Source: Methanobacteriota archaeon (GTDB taxonomy: Archaea > Thermoplasmatota > Poseidoniia > Poseidoniales > Poseidoniaceae). Taken from it: DNA of 21,807 bases. The stretch covers positions 21,355 to 43,161 of the forward strand of contig PBUZ01000029.1 of the NCBI GenBank assembly GCA_002728035.1. The letters run 5' to 3'. This document shows positions 1 to 8,212 of the stretch, piece by piece. Numbering within the stretch: the stretch's first letter is position 1; each line of letters starts with the position of its first letter. The position numbers and the translations under genes are program-made. The notes under the pieces were generated by a model. The model searched no databases. It had not been told where the DNA came from and saw only the letters and a list, made by a program, of their open reading frames with translations.

Positions 1-1293
1 CAGAATTTCACCGATATCGACGACAAGATCATTCATCGAGCCAATGAATTGGAAGGCGATTGGAAAGCACTGGTCGACCAGAACATCGAGGCGTACTACG
101 AAGACATGGATGCGCTCAACATCCTGAGGGCAGACGATTACCCTCGCTGTACGGAGTACGTGGACGATATGATCCGAATCACACAGGACCTCATCGACAA
201 GAACCACGCCTACGCTGCGGATGACGGCGTGTATTTTGATGTGGAATCAGCACCGGAGAAATACGGCCAGTTGACTGGGCAATCCATCGACGCCGTGCGT
301 TCAGGAGCTGGCGGTCGGGTTGGCGATACCGGTTCTGGCAAGCGAGACCACAAGGATTTCGCCCTCTGGAAGGCAGCGAAGCCGGGTGAACCCACATGGG
401 ATTCTCCTTGGGGGCCGGGAAGGCCAGGTTGGCACATCGAGTGTACGGCCATGTCGATGGATTACTTCGGTAAAGAGTTCGACATTCACGGCGGCGGTCA
501 TGATTTGCGATTCCCTCATCACGAGGCAGAAATTTGTCAAGGTGAATGCCACACTGGCCACTCCCCCGTTGTCCATCATTGGCTTCACAATGGCTTTGTC
601 AACATCGATGGTGAAAAGATGAGCAAATCGCTTGGAAACTTTTGGACCATTCGCGACATTCTTTCCAAGGTGGATGCCATGGTGCTCCGCTTCGCCCTCA
701 TCAACGCCCACTACCGTTCACCCATCGACATGAACGAAGCCTTGCTCAACGATGCAGAACGAAATTACAACCGTTTGTTGGGCTGCTATGTGGATGCCCT
801 GAAGGCTTGCACGGACGCATCGCCCGTGGCGCTACCACAACCGGACCTCGCTTCGCCGTTGCCGTTGAGCAAATCATTGGGCTTGCTTGAAAAAATGGGC
901 GAGGGTTTTGCTCAGGCGATGGATGACGATTTCAATTCACGAGAAGCCGTCGCCAAGGTGCTGGGCATGGTGCGCGAGATGTCCAAGGTCTTGAACGGCG
1001 ACCTTGAGGCGGCCGACAAGAATGCGTTTGCGCACTATGCAGTCGACCTTCTTGAGGAGACGGCTGGGCGCGTGTTGGGAGTGTTGCCCGCTCAAGATGT
1101 AGCGCTTGCTGAGCCGGAGGAAGACCCTCGAAAGTCAGCCATCGCTGATGATGTTGAGGCGCTGCTCGTCCAGCGCTCTGAAGCACGTGCTGCCAAAGAT
1201 TGGGGGCGGGCTGATGCGATTCGTGACCAACTCAATGAACTCGGCGTGGTAGTCACCGATACCGCCACCGGACCTCAATGGGATTTGAAGTGA
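1..1293 (+). CDS. cysS: Cysteinyl-tRNA synthetase, 5' end cut off by the window
   Basis: Class I aminoacyl-tRNA synthetase that charges tRNA-Cys with cysteine in the cytosol. The frame is open from base 1; the first visible residues (NFTDIDDKII) match the conserved block that follows the first part of the Rossmann fold. The N-terminal ~70-90 residues, with the first zinc cysteine and the HIGH motif, therefore lie outside the window. Visible: 430 codons, the zinc-site blocks WHIECTAMS and HDLRFPHHEAE (Cys, His and Glu ligands of the family), the KMSKS loop at 616-630, and a C-terminal DALR-type helical anticodon domain. Apparent TTG/ATG starts inside are not real starts. Stop TGA 1291-1293 abuts the stop of the opposing gene with no spacer. 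Identity is firm; only the 5' end is missing. Confidence 0.97.
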   Translation, partial: QNFTDIDDKIIHRANELEGDWKALVDQNIEAYYEDMDALNILRADDYPRCTEYVDDMIRITQDLIDKNHAYAADDGVYFDVESAPEKYGQLTGQSIDAVRSGAGGRVGDTGSGKRDHKDFALWKAAKPGEPTWDSPWGPGRPGWHIECTAMSMDYFGKEFDIHGGGHDLRFPHHEAEICQGECHTGHSPVVHHWLHNGFVNIDGEKMSKSLGNFWTIRDILSKVDAMVLRFALINAHYRSPIDMNEALLNDAERNYNRLLGCYVDALKACTDASPVALPQPDLASPLPLSKSLGLLEKMGEGFAQAMDDDFNSREAVAKVLGMVREMSKVLNGDLEAADKNAFAHYAVDLLEETAGRVLGVLPAQDVALAEPEEDPRKSAIADDVEALLVQRSEARAAKDWGRADAIRDQLNELGVVVTDTATGPQWDLK

Positions 1294-3825
1294 TCATTCC
1301 TCTTCACTTGGAGGGGGCGCCATCGGTGGAGGCGCTGGAACAAAATTGCTGGAAGCGTTTTGCTTTTCTTCTTCGGCCTCGTCCCACATCTTCTCGATTC
1401 GGACTTCAGCAGCCAACCCATCTTCTCCGCCTCGCGAGACGAAGAACAGTGCCACGAGCATGACAGCAACGATGACGATGAGCAGCAACAGCATTTGGTC
1501 GGCAACGTCCTCTTCTTCGGCTTGGGTGGTGTCGATGGGGTTGTTGGTGATGCCAGGTGAAGTGGTGTCATCGTCGTTGTTGGTGTTGTCGTTGTTGGTG
1601 TTGTTGTTGTTGGTACCGTCTGTGTTTCCATCGTTGGTGTCGCAAGGTGGCGTTGAACCGTCTGCACACGGTTCGGGCACCGGTTCTTCGACGACCTCGA
1701 AATCCGTCACGGCAGAAAGCGATTCCGCTCGGTCGTAGTATCGGTCGTAGAGCAACGACATGTCGATTTGAGCGTTCGCCGTTCCCGACCCGTTCAAGAC
1801 GCTGAAGTAGCGCTCGTCGCCGTAGGTGTACCAAGGGTCCAACCCAACCGCATCCATGCCGGACACAACGCTGTCAAAGTCGTTGGCATCCCCAAAGGCT
1901 GCTCGCATTTCTTCGATGTCAAACTGCAACGCCATGGTGAGATTTTCGGTGATGCTCGCCCAAGTTTGAGTGCCCTCCGGTGCGGCGAGGAAGGTGATGT
2001 CAACGGCTTTCCCAAACATTCCTGCAGGCTCACGGTCGTCGCCCTTGAGCGCAGCCATGATGTCATCATCGCCGTAAATGGCCAAACCACCGACCACCGT
2101 GAGGCGAATATCGGGGTCCACCGCGTTGATGAGGTTGCGGTAGGGGTTGGTGTGAATGTTGTCAACCACGACGAGGTCGGCCACCATGCCCGGTGCGATG
2201 GTGCCTACTTCGTTGTGCCAGTTGGTTGCCAGAGCAGCGCCAGAGGTGACCATCTCGACCATTTCGTAATCGGTGAAAATATCACCGAGCATCTCATCGT
2301 CCCAAAGGTCTGCAACCTTCAGTTCATGCAACGGAGATTTCGATCCCGAAGGTGCCCAATCAGGAGCCAAGGTGATGTGGACGCCAGCGGCTTTTGCGGC
2401 GGCAACATCGGCGGTCTGCCCGTAAAGCAAGAGGTTGGAGAGGGGTGACCAAACGAGGGTCGAGCCAGCAGCAGCCATTTGTGTGAACTCCTGTTGTCCA
2501 AGAGCTACCCCGTGAATCAACACCAACTCTCCGACCAACAAGTTGTTCTGAACGAGGATATCGAATTCTGCTCGACTGCGTTCATCAACACCCTCTGCGA
2601 TGTGAATGAACCATGCATCGAGTTCACCGCTGGCGTTTCCAGTTTTGATGTGGTTGCCGATGTAATCGCTGGTGAGTTCGGTGACCTTGGTGTGGATTTC
2701 ATCCCTGCCGAAGTTGTAATCCTCGATGTTTCGGGAGAGGATGGTTGCGTAACTGTCGTCGGGATTGGTGGGGCCGCCTTGCGCAGCCGTGGTTCCTCCG
2801 ACGATGGACTTCATTTCGATGTACTTCATCGCCTGGGATTCCATGTTCCAGTAAGGTCCGGAATGGACGAGCATCTTTGGTTTGGTGACCTCCTCGCTGT
2901 AATCGGGATGGTTCTTCCACTCGTATCGGTTGTTGTAGCCTCCCCACTGGTTGCGGTTGTTTTCAGGCAGGTGAGGGGTCATGTCCCACAGCGGCACTTG
3001 GTTGTAGTGAAGGTGATTGTGAAGGTCGAGCATTCCCGGGTAGATGGTTCCGTTGGTTTCGATGATGGGGACATTGGTCAATTGGATGTCGGACGGTACG
3101 TTGTCCTCCCAAACGGCTTCGATCATGCCGTCTTGAACCAAGACATGCCCCTCGTTGAGGACGTCCGCTTCGCCGGTCATCGTGACGATTCGGCCCTTGA
3201 GCACGTAGGCGCCTTCGTGGACGTTGTCGTTCATGCCGTAGCAGCGAACCATGTTCTGTGCCACAGGATAGGTGGCACCATCGCCCCAACCCGGCGTCGG
3301 GGGTTCAACTTTGGTGACGGTGCCGTCGGCTGCCTTGACATAGGACGTGTCCCAATCGGAATCTTTGGCTCCGTAAGATAGGGTATCGATGACCGTCCCC
3401 GACGCGTCGGAGAGGGTGGCGGTATCGCCGTCCCAATAGTCGAGTTCAATGCGGGAACTCTCTCTGAAGATGACGATGTATTCGCCGGGTGCCACGGTGG
3501 TGTTCCAAGCCAGTCTGCACGGTGCAGACCCTCCAGCCGCATCATCATCAAGCAACCAGTCCGAAACATCAACCGGTTCTGCTCCACTGTTCCACAATTC
3601 GATGAATTGGTCGGAACTTGACCCGATATCTCCGTCGTTGTTCCAGTCCGTTCCGTTGTAATCTTCGGACGAGGCAGAAACCAGAATTTCGCTGATGCGC
3701 ATCTCGCTGGCGCCGCGTGCGTTCACTTCGTGGGGCGCAGTTGCGTTTTCCAAGACCAGTGACGGACCCGAGGTGGAACCGACGAAAGCGAGGAGCACGA
3801 GAACGACGAGGGTGCGCTGTTGCAT
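1294..3825 (-). CDS. Membrane-anchored extracellular amidohydrolase with N-terminal lamin-tail domain
   Basis: Predicted surface hydrolase of the amidohydrolase superfamily; substrate unknown. From ATG 3825 it has 843 residues: signal peptide (~1-20, hydrophobic LVVLVLLAFVG), lamin-tail-like beta domain (~42-183), and an amidohydrolase domain (~190-585). Likely metal ligands are HNH at 269-271, His408, His438 and Asp489 in LAPDWAPSGS; no carboxylated lysine is evident, so a mononuclear ATZ/TRZ- or imidazolonepropionase-like site is likely. GTIAPGMVADLVVVD is the typical end of the fold. Then come a low-complexity Asn/Asp/Thr linker (~730-763), one membrane helix (~778-796) followed by Ser-Arg, and a ~47-residue acidic, proline-rich cytosolic tail. 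A GTG start at 3849 would add 8 residues but overlaps a TATA-like box; ATG 3825 sits 26 nt from that box and begins a better signal peptide. Superfamily and topology are well supported; substrate is not. Confidence 0.85.
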   Translation of the reverse strand: MQQRTLVVLVLLAFVGSTSGPSLVLENATAPHEVNARGASEMRISEILVSASSEDYNGTDWNNDGDIGSSSDQFIELWNSGAEPVDVSDWLLDDDAAGGSAPCRLAWNTTVAPGEYIVIFRESSRIELDYWDGDTATLSDASGTVIDTLSYGAKDSDWDTSYVKAADGTVTKVEPPTPGWGDGATYPVAQNMVRCYGMNDNVHEGAYVLKGRIVTMTGEADVLNEGHVLVQDGMIEAVWEDNVPSDIQLTNVPIIETNGTIYPGMLDLHNHLHYNQVPLWDMTPHLPENNRNQWGGYNNRYEWKNHPDYSEEVTKPKMLVHSGPYWNMESQAMKYIEMKSIVGGTTAAQGGPTNPDDSYATILSRNIEDYNFGRDEIHTKVTELTSDYIGNHIKTGNASGELDAWFIHIAEGVDERSRAEFDILVQNNLLVGELVLIHGVALGQQEFTQMAAAGSTLVWSPLSNLLLYGQTADVAAAKAAGVHITLAPDWAPSGSKSPLHELKVADLWDDEMLGDIFTDYEMVEMVTSGAALATNWHNEVGTIAPGMVADLVVVDNIHTNPYRNLINAVDPDIRLTVVGGLAIYGDDDIMAALKGDDREPAGMFGKAVDITFLAAPEGTQTWASITENLTMALQFDIEEMRAAFGDANDFDSVVSGMDAVGLDPWYTYGDERYFSVLNGSGTANAQIDMSLLYDRYYDRAESLSAVTDFEVVEEPVPEPCADGSTPPCDTNDGNTDGTNNNNTNNDNTNNDDDTTSPGITNNPIDTTQAEEEDVADQMLLLLIVIVAVMLVALFFVSRGGEDGLAAEVRIEKMWDEAEEEKQNASSNFVPAPPPMAPPPSEEE
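1570..1613 (-). repeat. Trinucleotide low-complexity tract (Asn/Asp/Thr linker)
   Basis: On the + strand this is an imperfect run of GTT/GTC/GGT triplets; on the coding (-) strand it reads AAC/GAC/ACC codons for an Asn/Asp/Thr-rich linker between the catalytic domain and the membrane helix of the amidohydrolase. It stays in frame with the gene. Such tracts change length easily by slippage, so linker length may vary between strains. Confidence 0.7.
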
Positions 3826-3846
3826 GAGCAGGCGACATCGCACAAG

Positions 3847-3855
3847 CACATAAGC
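3847..3855 (-). promoter_or_regulatory. TATA-like box of the amidohydrolase gene
   Basis: GCTTATGTG on the minus strand, centred 26 nt upstream of ATG 3825, with no Shine-Dalgarno sequence between. This is the spacing expected when an archaeal TATA box drives a leaderless transcript. Assigned by eye from spacing and composition; it overlaps the alternative GTG start at 3849. Confidence 0.35.
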
Positions 3856-3887
3856 AAGACTGCTTCGTTCCCTTCATGTTCACATGC

Positions 3888-3896
3888 CTTGAAAAG
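3888..3896 (+). promoter_or_regulatory. TATA-like box of the thioredoxin gene
   Basis: CTTGAAAAG centred 27 nt before ATG 3919, with no Shine-Dalgarno motif between. It lies in the 93-bp divergent spacer shared with the amidohydrolase gene. It resembles boxes upstream of several other genes in the window. Confidence 0.35.
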
Positions 3897-3918
3897 GGTT
3901 GCAGGTTAAGGCCTTTAC

Positions 3919-4299
3919 ATGGCGAGCCTTGAAATCACCGAACCGAACTTTGCAGAGACCATTGAGAACAACCAACTGGTCTTGCTCGATTTCTGGGCCG
4001 AGTGGTGCGGGCCCTGCAAGGCTTACGGCCCTGTCTACGAGCGCATCTCTGAAGAATTCCCCGATGTGGTGTTTGGAAAAATTGACACCGAGGAACAACA
4101 GGCCCTTGCCGGTATGTTTGGTATCCGTTCCATACCCACCACCATGGCGTTCAAGGAAGGCATCGGTGTGTTCATGCAGCCAGGTGCACTTCCCGAGGCA
4201 GCCCTTCGGGACCTTGTGGTGAAATTGCAAGAATTGGACATGGATGAAGTCCGTGCAGAAATGGCCGCACAGCAAGAAGGCAACCCCGACGAAGAATGA
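3919..4299 (+). CDS. trxA: Thioredoxin
   Basis: Small cytosolic dithiol-disulfide oxidoreductase of 126 residues. The active site is WCGPC at residues 29-33 (redox cysteines 30 and 33), and the cis-proline lies in RSIPTT; both are diagnostic for a true thioredoxin fold. There is no signal peptide or lipobox, so it acts inside the cell. After the last helix it carries an unusual ~20-residue charged tail rich in Glu, Ala and Gln. The gene is divergent from the amidohydrolase gene and 49 bp upstream of the peptidase lipoprotein on the same strand, but the latter has its own box, so co-transcription is uncertain. It could instead be named a thioredoxin-family protein; the exact partner reductase cannot be told from here. 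Confidence 0.93.
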   Translation: MASLEITEPNFAETIENNQLVLLDFWAEWCGPCKAYGPVYERISEEFPDVVFGKIDTEEQQALAGMFGIRSIPTTMAFKEGIGVFMQPGALPEAALRDLVVKLQELDMDEVRAEMAAQQEGNPDEE

Positions 4300-4317
4300 A
4301 CCACAAGCAAGCGATTG

Positions 4318-4326
4318 ATTGAAAGG
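4318..4326 (+). promoter_or_regulatory. TATA-like box of the peptidase lipoprotein gene
   Basis: ATTGAAAGG centred 27 nt before ATG 4349, close in sequence to the thioredoxin box CTTGAAAAG. A GGGGG run at 4339-4343 just before the ATG might also act as a weak ribosome-binding site, so the leader state is not certain. Confidence 0.3.
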
Positions 4327-4348
4327 CGTCACAACTTCGGGGGATACG

Positions 4349-6154
4349 ATGGACATCAAGCCCGTCTTGGTCGTGTTGCTCTTCGCAACCAGCACACTGG
4401 CCGGTTGCTTCGGTGAGCAAGAGGCCGTTTCTCAAGAACAGGAAGAAATGAACATCTACCCGGAACCCGATGAAAGGGCTTCCTTGCAATACGACGATCA
4501 GGACATTTACGCTCGCGTCACCGAGAACGGTTCATACGCCATCGATGAGGTTCGCTCGGTGTATGTTCCCGTCCCCACCATCACGGCAGAGGACGGCGGT
4601 GCAGGTTTGACCGGTGATGCCACGGTTCACCTCGGCCTTTGGCTCCCCGTTATCGAAGGATGCGATTGGGAAAGTGAATCCGTCGACCCGTCATGTCAAG
4701 TTCCCGTCATCGCTGAGGTCGGACCCTACTACAACGACGGCGATGTCGATGCGCTGACACCTGCGGACCGCCTAGGAAAGATGCTCATCGAGAATTACGT
4801 TCCTCACGGCTACGGTGTAGCCCAAGTTTCGGTGTTCGGTACCGGTGAATCCAACCATTGCATGGATCTCATGGGAACCGATGAACAGCGCGGAATTGAT
4901 GCTGCCGTGACGTGGCTGGGAACGCAGGCCTGGTCCAACGGGAATGTCGGGATGATCGGCAAATCCTATGATGGTTCAACGCCATGGCAGGCTGCTACCT
5001 TTGGCAACCCCCACCTCGCAACCATCGTTCCGATGTCTGGTCTGATCGGTGTTCACGAGTTGATGTGGCGAAACGGCAGCATGGAAGCCCGAGGCATGAT
5101 CATGCACAACGGTGTCTACGGTTCCTTCGGCATCGACGGCGATAGCGAAGATGCCCACACCCTGTGCGAAGGCTACATGGAAGGTTACGTGAACGGCCCA
5201 GCAGCCTATATTTCGGGAGGCATGGTGACCTATGCTGGTAACGATTACTGGACCGAGCGCTCCTTCCTCGACCGCGTCATTGCAAATTACAAGGGTTCGG
5301 TCTACATCATTCAAGGCATGCAGGATTGGAACGTCGACCCGCACATGTCCTTCCCAACCCACCAAATCGTCGAAGAAGCGGGCATTGAAATCAAGACACT
5401 GGCCGGCCAATGGGCGCATGACTACCCTGACCGTAAATCGGGCCACAGCGCCCTGCCAAGCGGAGAAGGTTTGGAGGCCTATCCCTACACGCTCCGGTGG
5501 GATTGGGCCGATGAGATGCTGTACTGGTTTGACTGGTACCTCAAGAGCGAAGGGCGTGCACCGACCCTCGGTGTGGAGATGCAGGACAACCGAGGCGGAT
5601 GGCGCATTGAGAGCACCTATCCCGCACCCGACACCGAATACCTCGAAATCGCTGCTGCCGACCTCAACCCCTCTGGGGCGTCCATGGTGACCACCACCGA
5701 AACCATCACCATGACCTACGGGCCGTTTGAAGAGGATGTCTTCATCGCCGGCATGCCCACCTTCCACATCGCCGTCACGCCACACACCGCCAACGGCGCC
5801 CACGGCTACCTTGAGATGAGCGACGGCAACGGGCTTCGTTTGGGCCACGCCGTGATGGACTTCCGCTTCCACGAAGGCGGCCGAGACGGACAAGAAGCCC
5901 TCGTTGGCTTTGAAACGGTGCTCGGCAAAATGGAGTTCATGGCCATGGACATCTTCCTCGAAGAAGGTGAATCCATCGTCATCACGATGTCCCAGACCGG
6001 CAGAGACTACGTGCCTTCTCCTGCCGCTGCTGGCGGATATTCGATCAACTGGGCAGAATCAACGCTGACGCTGCCGATCGTCAAGCGTACCTGCGACGAC
6101 CTGTTCCAAGTGCCCATGCAAGACTACGGTGGCGAAGGCCAGCGGGTGTGTTGA
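4349..6154 (+). CDS. X-Pro dipeptidyl-peptidase (S15/CocE-NonD) family lipoprotein
   Basis: Secreted serine hydrolase of the alpha/beta-hydrolase fold, expected to cleave X-Pro dipeptides from peptide N-termini or hydrolyse esters/amides at the cell surface. From ATG 4349 it has 601 residues; an upstream in-frame TTG at 4319 falls inside the promoter box. The signal peptide ends in the lipobox LAGC with Cys20 as lipidation site. The nucleophile elbow is GKSYDGS (Ser206), the acid is Asp326 in GMQDWNVDP, and the base is His357 in QWAHDYP. GKSY and QDWNV match the PepX group more closely than cocaine esterase. The C-terminal ~200 residues form the jelly-roll domain normal for the family. It follows thioredoxin by 49 bp. 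Family and triad are clear; X-Pro specificity is an inference. Confidence 0.9.
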   Translation: MDIKPVLVVLLFATSTLAGCFGEQEAVSQEQEEMNIYPEPDERASLQYDDQDIYARVTENGSYAIDEVRSVYVPVPTITAEDGGAGLTGDATVHLGLWLPVIEGCDWESESVDPSCQVPVIAEVGPYYNDGDVDALTPADRLGKMLIENYVPHGYGVAQVSVFGTGESNHCMDLMGTDEQRGIDAAVTWLGTQAWSNGNVGMIGKSYDGSTPWQAATFGNPHLATIVPMSGLIGVHELMWRNGSMEARGMIMHNGVYGSFGIDGDSEDAHTLCEGYMEGYVNGPAAYISGGMVTYAGNDYWTERSFLDRVIANYKGSVYIIQGMQDWNVDPHMSFPTHQIVEEAGIEIKTLAGQWAHDYPDRKSGHSALPSGEGLEAYPYTLRWDWADEMLYWFDWYLKSEGRAPTLGVEMQDNRGGWRIESTYPAPDTEYLEIAAADLNPSGASMVTTTETITMTYGPFEEDVFIAGMPTFHIAVTPHTANGAHGYLEMSDGNGLRLGHAVMDFRFHEGGRDGQEALVGFETVLGKMEFMAMDIFLEEGESIVITMSQTGRDYVPSPAAAGGYSINWAESTLTLPIVKRTCDDLFQVPMQDYGGEGQRVC

Positions 6155-6188
6155 GTTCAGGTCTTGAGGGGCTCATCCTGCGTCATCC

Positions 6189-6197
6189 TCTTAAGCC
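6189..6197 (+). promoter_or_regulatory. Possible TATA-like box of the MutS-like gene
   Basis: TCTTAAGCC lies 25 nt before ATG 6218 and 16 nt before ATG 6209. If it is the TATA box, the shorter start (6218, MVLTKLPG) fits the leaderless spacing better. The 54-bp gap after the peptidase gene holds nothing else I recognise apart from two TCATCCT copies. Confidence 0.25.
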
Positions 6198-6208
6198 CTT
6201 GACAAACG

Positions 6209-8212
6209 ATGAACCACATGGTTTTGACCAAACTCCCCGGTGTCACCGAACGCATGGCGTCGAAAATGAAGGAACATTTTGGCTCCGAGGAAGCCGTTGT
6301 TTCCACGCTCGCATCGGGTGATGTGGGCCGATTGGCGGAGATCGAGGGTCTCTCGGTGAAACGCGCGTTGTCCCTTGCGCGTCAATATGCTGGCGGTGGA
6401 GGACGATTTTTAGCGACCAAGGAAGCCAAAAAACTCCATCAACACCTGTTGACGCATCTGCAATCTTTTGCAGCATGTTCGGCCACCAAGGAACGAATGA
6501 GCCTGTTGATGCCTCTCGCAGACCCCGAACCGCGACGTGCGGCGATCGGTGCAGCCATGAAGTTGGATGAAGCATGGCTCAACGAACAGGCGCTGGCGTG
6601 GCAGCGCGTGTCGAGACTCAAGGAAAAACAGGAACGCTACGAGCGCGTCGTCGTTTCGCCTGAACCCATCGAGCACCTGAAAAAACACTGCCGGGTTCTT
6701 CAACCGGGTGCCAACGAAACATGGAAAGATTACACCGTGTTCAAGACCGTCTCCTGGCTTGGAACGGGCGCGCCCATGGAAGCACCCGACGGGTGGTTGT
6801 TGCTCGGAAATTCACCCGAGTCCTCGCTAATTCTCCCTGAACGAACCATCGATTGGTTTGCCCACAACAAAACCACCTTGGACGTGGTGTGCGACCTCGT
6901 GGAAGCAAAGCAACGGGGCCAACTTCCTGACAATGCGGCGCTGGCACCGTTGCACGAAGCGTTGCAACCGCTTGATGGGCTCCCAGAGGCCATGTCGATG
7001 CTGGGTGATGCGTCACAAATCGATGCCGTCGAACAGGTTCGTGACGGATTGTGGAACGAGGTGAAGCAGCTGGAATCGCGCGTCAATGAAGAGGTTGAGA
7101 AGGCCATGAACGATGCCAAAATGGCGCTTTCAGGTGCGGAATTGCTTGAAGCCCTTGCGGACGGTACGGCGTTTCAGCGAAAGTTGCGGGAGGCGACGGG
7201 GCACGTCATTCAAGAGGCCATGCAAAAAGCAAGGGAAACGTTGGCCGAGTTCCTCGAACCCGCCAAGTTGCGTTGCCCGTTTGACATCTTTACCTCGTCT
7301 TGGCCTGCAAAAATTGACCGGCAAACGATCGACGGCATCGACGCGGCCCTTGAAGCCAAACTCAATGCAGAAACGACCGACCATTTGGTCAATCTCGCCC
7401 GGCGTCTCGGGCCACTCCAACCGCATTGTGAGCATGCGGTGAACCGTCTGGTCGAGGCGGACCAGTGGTTGTCCATCGCTCGTTGGGCAAAGCACGACCG
7501 ATGCACCATGCCGGAACTGGTGGAGCACGGTATTTGGTTGGAGGAGGGGCGCCACATTCTCTTGGGATTGGAGCCTGACCCCGTCACCTACGGAATCGGG
7601 GAGGCTGCTGGAAAGGGTGACCAACAATCACTGGCGCTGCTCACGGGAGCGAATTCGGGAGGAAAGACAACGCTCTTGGAATGCCTTGCTTATGCGTGCA
7701 TTCTCGCACACATGGGCTTGCCCGTACCCGCTTCGAGCGCTCGTGTAGGAAAGGTGGACGCCCTTCACATTCTGGCCAAGGCAGGCGGAACACAAAGTGC
7801 CGGAGCGCTTGAACAGACCTTGGTTGAATTGGCCACGGTGGTCAGCGACCCCACGCCGAAATTGATTCTTGCCGATGAGTTGGAAGCCATCACCGAACCG
7901 GGTGCGGGTGCTCGAATCATTGCAGGCATGCTCCTCGCTGCAGAGGCTCAACCCGATACGACGATGATGCTGGTCACGCACCTTGCACCCGCCATCCTTG
8001 AAGCCACGGGACGAGACGATTTGCGAGTTGATGGTATCGAAGCCAGTGGCCTTGGAGAGGATTTGGAACTTCTCGTGGACAGAACCCCCAAGCGCAACCA
8101 TCTCGCACGTTCGACGCCCGAACTCATCGTGAAACGATTGGTTGAGAAGAGTAACAGCCATGCAAAGGCGTTGTTTTCGGACATTCTTCGGATGTTCTCA
8201 TCCGTTGAGTGA
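6209..8212 (+). CDS. MutS-family ATPase with N-terminal helix-hairpin-helix domain
   Basis: Archaeal MutS-related DNA-binding ATPase of 667 residues. Residues ~9-60 carry two HhH motifs (LPGVTERMASKM and AEIEGLSVKRALSLA) that bind DNA without sequence specificity. A long helical, partly coiled-coil lever region follows (~120-430). The C-terminal ABC-type ATPase has Walker A TGANSGGKT (479-487), signature TQSAGALEQ (528-536), Walker B LILADE (Asp556, Glu557) and the switch His591 in LVTHL. The mismatch-recognition domain I of bacterial MutS (Phe-x-Glu) is absent, and so is a C-terminal Smr nuclease. It is therefore not classical mismatch repair MutS; a role in recombination or branched-DNA handling, as proposed for MutS2-like proteins, is an inference. 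ATG 6218 is an alternative start. Its stop abuts the opposing lipoprotein gene. Confidence 0.88.
   Translation: MNHMVLTKLPGVTERMASKMKEHFGSEEAVVSTLASGDVGRLAEIEGLSVKRALSLARQYAGGGGRFLATKEAKKLHQHLLTHLQSFAACSATKERMSLLMPLADPEPRRAAIGAAMKLDEAWLNEQALAWQRVSRLKEKQERYERVVVSPEPIEHLKKHCRVLQPGANETWKDYTVFKTVSWLGTGAPMEAPDGWLLLGNSPESSLILPERTIDWFAHNKTTLDVVCDLVEAKQRGQLPDNAALAPLHEALQPLDGLPEAMSMLGDASQIDAVEQVRDGLWNEVKQLESRVNEEVEKAMNDAKMALSGAELLEALADGTAFQRKLREATGHVIQEAMQKARETLAEFLEPAKLRCPFDIFTSSWPAKIDRQTIDGIDAALEAKLNAETTDHLVNLARRLGPLQPHCEHAVNRLVEADQWLSIARWAKHDRCTMPELVEHGIWLEEGRHILLGLEPDPVTYGIGEAAGKGDQQSLALLTGANSGGKTTLLECLAYACILAHMGLPVPASSARVGKVDALHILAKAGGTQSAGALEQTLVELATVVSDPTPKLILADELEAITEPGAGARIIAGMLLAAEAQPDTTMMLVTHLAPAILEATGRDDLRVDGIEASGLGEDLELLVDRTPKRNHLARSTPELIVKRLVEKSNSHAKALFSDILRMFSSVE

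Noticed and set aside
1570..1613. Trinucleotide tract considered as a CRISPR or structural repeat array
   Set aside because: Units are 3 nt with no spacers, and the tract is in frame as a low-complexity linker.
2479..3381. 300-codon open frame on the + strand
   Set aside because: Antisense to the amidohydrolase gene, whose HxH and Asp motifs prove the minus-strand frame; Val-rich composition is typical of a shadow frame.
3850..3918. tRNA or small RNA in the divergent spacer
   Set aside because: Too short for a tRNA, with no cloverleaf or stable hairpin; only TATA-like boxes are supported.
4976..5893. 305-codon open frame on the - strand
   Set aside because: Antisense to the X-Pro peptidase, whose catalytic triad proves the + strand frame.
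6155..6208. Possible terminator after the peptidase gene (GGGCT...AGCCC)
   Set aside because: The stem is only about 5 bp with a long loop and no T-run; not convincing.
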